From the NCBI GenBank assembly GCA_964390725.1, contig CAYMIW010000004.1, forward strand, positions 57,575 to 121,574: 64,000 nucleotides of DNA, written 5' to 3'. The stretch comes from JAABTH01 sp964390725. GTDB lineage: Bacteria > Bacillota > Dethiobacteria > DTU022. A model generated the notes under the pieces. That model saw only the letters and a list, made by a program, of their open reading frames with translations. It was not told the origin of the DNA and did no database searches. This document shows, one piece after another, positions 60,812 to 64,000 of the stretch; within the stretch, counting starts at the first letter, position 1; each line of letters begins with the position of its first letter. The position numbers and the translations under genes are program-made.

Positions 60812-61987
60812 ATGAAAGAAGCTGTTATAGTTTCCAGTGTACGAACAGCAATCGGCAGGGCGCCCCGGGGCAAACTGCGTTATACGCGTCCTGAATACAT
60901 GGGTTCTGAGGTTGTCCGGGAAGCAATTGCCCGGGCCAAAGGCCTGGACCCTGCTGAAATTGAAGATGTTATTCTCGGCTGTTCTTTTCCGGAAGCAGAG
61001 CAGGGCATGAATCTGGGTCGTATTGTCGCCCTGCAAGCCGGACTCCCGGACAGCGTACCGGGACAGACAGTTAACCGCTTTTGCTCCTCTGGTCTTCAAT
61101 CAATCGCCCTGGCCGCTGAAAGAATCATGTGCGGCTTTGCCGATGTTATTGTTGCCGGCGGGGTTGAAAGTATGAGTATGGTTCCCATGGGCGGGAACAA
61201 ACTTGCTCCAAGTCCGGTTTTGGCCGAGAAGCATATAGAAACCTATACCCCAATGGGCATTACCGCTGAAAATGTAGCCCAAAAATTCAACATTTCCCGG
61301 GAAGATCAGGATAAATTCGGATTGGCCAGCCAACAGAAAGCTGCGGCAGCAACAAAAGAAGGTCGCTTCAAAGATGAAATATTACCCCTTAAAGTAGTAA
61401 ATCGCTCAGTTGGTCCGGATAATAAAATTGTCGAAGAAGCTTTTACTTTCGATGTTGACGAGGGGATCAGGGACACCAGCCTGGAAGCCCTTTCCAAACT
61501 GCGCCCCGCTTTTCATGTGAAAGGTTCGGTTACCGCAGGCAACTCATCTCAGACCAGCGATGGTGCTGCTGCAACAGTAGTTATGTCTGCTGACAAGGCA
61601 GCAGCCCTGGGCCTGAAACCGCTAGCCGTTTTCCGTGGCTATGCTGTTGCCGGCTGCCCACCGGAAATCATGGGTGTCGGACCTGCCTATGCCATACCTA
61701 AATTAATGAAACTGACCGGTAAAACAATAAATGACATTGAACTGTTTGAACTTAACGAAGCTTTTGCTTCACAGGCTCTCTACTGCATGCGTGAACTGGG
61801 CCTTAACCCGGATATAGTAAATGTTAACGGCGGAGCAATAGCCCTGGGCCATCCCCTGGGCTGCACCGGCGCCAAGCTAACGGCAACCCTGCTGCACGAG
61901 ATGGGCCGTCGCAAACTGAAGTACGGTGTCGTTTCCATGTGTATCGGCGGTGGAATGGGCGCAGCCGGATTATTTGAGCTGGCATAA
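60812..61987 (+). CDS. fadA: acetyl-CoA acyltransferase (3-ketoacyl-CoA thiolase)
   Basis: 391 residues. Catalytic Cys in NRFCSSGLQSIALAAE, GGVESMSMVPMGG, NEAFASQAL, the His in GGAIALGHPLGCTGAKL, and the second Cys in SMCIGGGMGAAGLF. Cleaves 3-ketoacyl-CoA to acetyl-CoA. AAGGAGGAGG precedes the ATG, 17 bases after fadN. No acyl-CoA dehydrogenase gene lies in the window. Confidence 0.96.
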   Translation: MKEAVIVSSVRTAIGRAPRGKLRYTRPEYMGSEVVREAIARAKGLDPAEIEDVILGCSFPEAEQGMNLGRIVALQAGLPDSVPGQTVNRFCSSGLQSIALAAERIMCGFADVIVAGGVESMSMVPMGGNKLAPSPVLAEKHIETYTPMGITAENVAQKFNISREDQDKFGLASQQKAAAATKEGRFKDEILPLKVVNRSVGPDNKIVEEAFTFDVDEGIRDTSLEALSKLRPAFHVKGSVTAGNSSQTSDGAAATVVMSADKAAALGLKPLAVFRGYAVAGCPPEIMGVGPAYAIPKLMKLTGKTINDIELFELNEAFASQALYCMRELGLNPDIVNVNGGAIALGHPLGCTGAKLTATLLHEMGRRKLKYGVVSMCIGGGMGAAGLFELA

Positions 61988-62011
61988 CATATAGACAGTT
62001 TAACAAACAAT

Positions 62012-62072
62012 GGGAGTATAAAGCTTAATCTTACCTGTTATGGTATGATTAAATTGCATGCTCCCTTTTTAT
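62012..62072 (+). terminator. terminator of the fad group
   Basis: GGGAGTAT pairs with ATGCTCCC (one G-U), enclosing an inner TTAATC/GATTAA stem, then CTTTTTATTT. The 163 bases between fadA and the peptidase hold only this and the peptidase ribosome site. Confidence 0.75.
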
Positions 62073-62150
62073 TTGCCTGTTTTTACTTTGGATATATGAA
62101 TATATGGTATCCACTATTCCATTTAAGCCCTAGCAGAAAGGAGTTTTTTA

Positions 62151-63326
62151 ATGATTCCCCTGGAAGAAATCTCCAAAAGAATCAGCGCCCTCCAGGCTGC
62201 CATGCAAAAAGATAATCTTGCCGGTACCCTGATCCTGCAGCGGGCCGACTTATTCTATTTCAGCGGCAGCGGACAAAACGCACATTTATTTATTCCCACT
62301 GAAGGAGAACCAACCCTTATAGTAAAAAAGGCCCTGACCCGGGCCGAACAGGAAAGCCCCCTGGCAAGGATTTTGCCATTCAGGGGATGGGAAGAGTTAA
62401 AAAAAATTCTTGAAGAAGCAGTTCCAGCCGGCGCTAAAATTGGTATGGAAAATGATGTTTTGCCGTTCAATCTCTACATGCGCTATAAAAAATTGTTGGA
62501 AAATTATGAGCTGGCCGATATTTCCGGGGCAATCCGTAAGATCAGATCAGTTAAATCGATATACGAACTGGCGCTTATTCAAAAAGCAGCAGCTGTAAAC
62601 GAGGCTGTTTTTAAATATGCCCACGAAACAATCAGGGAAGGTATGAGCGAAGTTGAACTGGCCGGGCTGCTCGAAAGTAAGGCCCGCAGCCTGGGCCACC
62701 AGGGTGCAGTCAGAATGCGTGGTTTTAACCAGGAGATGCATTTTGGACATATCTTATCCGGGGAAAACGCATCAGCTGTAAGCTTTTTCGACGGACCAAC
62801 AGGAGGCCCGGGGCTAAACCCCTCTTATCCGCAGGGGGCCGGTTATAAATTAATCAAACCTCATGAACCTATCCTTGTTGATTTTGTTACCGTCCTGGAT
62901 GGCTACATGGTAGATCAGACCCGCATCTTTTCCATTGGTGAAGTAAAAACACACTTGCTGGAAGCTTACAACCAGTCTCTCCGGATCAAAGAAGCTATTA
63001 TTTCCGCAGGAAAACCCGGAGTGTCAGGTAAAGAATTGTTTGACCGGGCTGAGGCAATAGCCTCAGAAAGCGGGCTGGCCAACCATTTTATGGGATACAC
63101 AGAGAAAGTAAACTTCATCGGGCATGGCGTAGGAATAGAACTTGATGAGTTTCCGGTTATTGCCAAGGGTTTTGATATGGTCCTGGAAGAAAATATGGTC
63201 TTCGCCCTCGAACCGAAGTTTGTTTTTCCCGGGGAAGGTACAGTTGGCATTGAAGATACTTTTAAGGTGGGCCTGAAAAACCTGGAACAGCTGACCCGTT
63301 ACCCCGATCAACTGGAGGTTATCTGA
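62151..63326 (+). CDS. M24-family Xaa-Pro peptidase
   Basis: 391 residues, PepQ/PepP class. N-terminal creatinase-like domain, then the pita-bread domain with metal ligands in VDFVTVLDGYMVDQTRIF (two Asp), FIGHGVGIELDE (His), and Glu in ALEPKFVFPGEG and GTVGIEDTF. Removes residues N-terminal to proline. AGAAAGGAG precedes the ATG. Same direction as fadA but separated by a terminator. Identity as a prolyl peptidase is by family. Confidence 0.9.
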   Translation: MIPLEEISKRISALQAAMQKDNLAGTLILQRADLFYFSGSGQNAHLFIPTEGEPTLIVKKALTRAEQESPLARILPFRGWEELKKILEEAVPAGAKIGMENDVLPFNLYMRYKKLLENYELADISGAIRKIRSVKSIYELALIQKAAAVNEAVFKYAHETIREGMSEVELAGLLESKARSLGHQGAVRMRGFNQEMHFGHILSGENASAVSFFDGPTGGPGLNPSYPQGAGYKLIKPHEPILVDFVTVLDGYMVDQTRIFSIGEVKTHLLEAYNQSLRIKEAIISAGKPGVSGKELFDRAEAIASESGLANHFMGYTEKVNFIGHGVGIELDEFPVIAKGFDMVLEENMVFALEPKFVFPGEGTVGIEDTFKVGLKNLEQLTRYPDQLEVI

Positions 63327-63380
63327 ACAATTTACAACCAAACAATTCAGGACTTAAACCTGTCGCTATAAAAAGGTTGA

Positions 63381-63432
63381 ACGCCTCACCTCGATTCCCA
63401 TAACGGGAACCCGATGGTGAGGCGTATTTTTA
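63381..63432. terminator. bidirectional terminator hairpin
   Basis: ACGCCTCACC pairs with GGTGAGGCGT, with an inner TTCCC/GGGAA stem, then ATTTTTATT on plus; on minus it is followed by TCAACCTTTTT. It ends the peptidase and small lipoprotein transcripts. Confidence 0.88.
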
Positions 63433-63472
63433 TTAGTTCAGGGAACCAGACCGGTTCCTGATGTTATGATTA

Positions 63473-63553
63473 TCAGCCGCCTCCTCCACATCCGACCATC
63501 AATAAACCGGTTAATAAGGTCAGGACCACTAAAAGCAAATACTTTTTGTTCAC
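63473..63553 (-). CDS. 26-residue lipoprotein-like peptide
   Basis: A GTG-initiated frame on the minus strand with AAAGGAGAG six bases upstream. The product starts MNKKYLLLVVLTLLTG, reaches the lipobox LMVGC, and stops after four glycines. It is a complete signal peptide with an acylated Cys and almost nothing after it. Similar tiny lipoproteins are often missed. It could also be the remnant of a longer lipoprotein gene. A terminator follows. Confidence 0.65.
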   Translation of the reverse strand: MNKKYLLLVVLTLLTGLLMVGCGGGG

Positions 63554-63742
63554 ACTGATCTCTCCTTTCGCCTTTTACCGAATTATAAGCTTAACTGCCT
63601 CAAATAAGCAACTATGGATTAAATTTAACGAATCTGACCATTATTATATTATGTTAACAATTTTCTTTTTCAAAAATATTTTTTCCTGCTATAGCAGTGA
63701 TCTTAAAAACAAATGTCTGTTCTACTCACAATATACACAGGG

Positions 63743-63793
63743 TTATCCACAGCAGATCCTCCATTTTTCCACTCTACATCCCCTTTATCCACA
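63743..63793 (+). other. two perfect DnaA boxes in an AT-rich stretch
   Basis: TTATCCACA at 63743-63751 and 63785-63793, same orientation, 42 bases apart (four helical turns); weaker matches ATATACACA and TTTTTCCAC lie near. The region 63554-63987 is AT-rich with no other gene that I can see. It is either a replication-origin segment or a DnaA-regulated promoter for the gene at the edge. Confidence 0.7.
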
Positions 63794-63987
63794 GAATTAG
63801 CAGTTAGTCACCATAAAAATATGATTATTTCAACTGAAAATATTGGCATGGAAATTGATTAAACTGATAAAATGCAAGAAATGTTACATTGCAGAGAAAA
63901 AAGATTTTTAAAAAAAAGGGAAAACGATAAGCTTAGCGAATAAATGACTTATTGAATATATCATTTTCCATTGAAGGAGGCATCAGC

Positions 63988-64000
63988 ATGGAGGTAAAAG
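63988..64000 (+). CDS. start of an unidentified gene, cut by the window edge
   Basis: ATG at 63988 with GAAGGAGG eight bases upstream begins MEVK and runs out of the window. Too short to identify; DnaA (given the DnaA boxes) or an AbrB/SpoVT-type protein are both compatible guesses. Confidence 0.5.

Noticed and set aside
1..64000. CRISPR arrays, insertion sequences, prophage genes, toxin-antitoxin pairs
   Set aside because: I looked for regularly spaced direct repeats, transposase or integrase motifs and small paired genes and found none.

Overview
The window looks like the chromosome of an anaerobic, low-to-mid-GC Gram-positive bacterium of the Clostridia sensu lato. The supporting evidence is a T-box leader in front of leuS, an L21 leader, the rplU-rpmA-obg-nadD-yqeK-rsfS and tig-clpP-clpX-lon-engB gene orders, a six-gene Rnf complex, Kor and tungsten AOR enzymes, GlnK/GlnL-type two-component proteins, and strong GGAGG ribosome sites with many TTG and GTG starts. 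I cannot name the species. I see no phage, insertion sequence, CRISPR array or rRNA.

Layout: 1-8.1 kb (minus) holds a 5' piece of leuS with a T-box leader that contains a complete tRNA-Ala, then an E1-like enzyme, rsfS, yqeK, a small RRM protein, nadD, obg, rpmA, rplU and a DUF364-type protein. 8.2-11.1 kb (plus) is a tungstate ABC transporter (tupABC) behind a probable Moco/tungsten-cofactor riboswitch. 11.1-36.3 kb (minus) is a long co-directional run: valS, folC, rnfCDGEAB, a split Mrp-type antiporter with three large antiporter-like subunits, apbE, a Gx transporter, maf, radC, a radical-SAM pair and rng. 36.4-48 kb (minus) is an amino-acid node: gabT, an AOR, gdhA, a four-subunit 2-oxoacid:ferredoxin oxidoreductase, a GlnK/GlnL-like two-component pair and a sigma-54 activator next to a -24/-12 promoter. 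48.4-50 kb (plus) is birA-bioY. 50-57.4 kb (minus) is an orphan 2-hydroxyacyl-CoA dehydratase activator, engB, lon, clpX, clpP and tig. 57.7-63.3 kb (plus) is a FadR-type regulator, fadN, fadA and an M24 peptidase. The right edge holds a 26-residue lipoprotein gene, two perfect DnaA boxes and the first codons of another gene.

How the parts fit (inference): GabT would make succinate semialdehyde and glutamate; AOR, a tungsten enzyme, could oxidise the aldehyde; glutamate dehydrogenase returns 2-oxoglutarate; Kor oxidises it to succinyl-CoA. Kor and AOR both reduce ferredoxin, which Rnf would oxidise to build an ion gradient, with the neighbouring Mrp-type complex exchanging ions. ApbE would attach FMN to RnfG, which here carries three flavinylation motifs instead of one. 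TupABC would supply tungsten for AOR. The most unusual features are the tRNA gene nested in the T-box leader, the triple-FMN RnfG, and a 25-residue tandem repeat in the C-terminal arm of one antiporter subunit.
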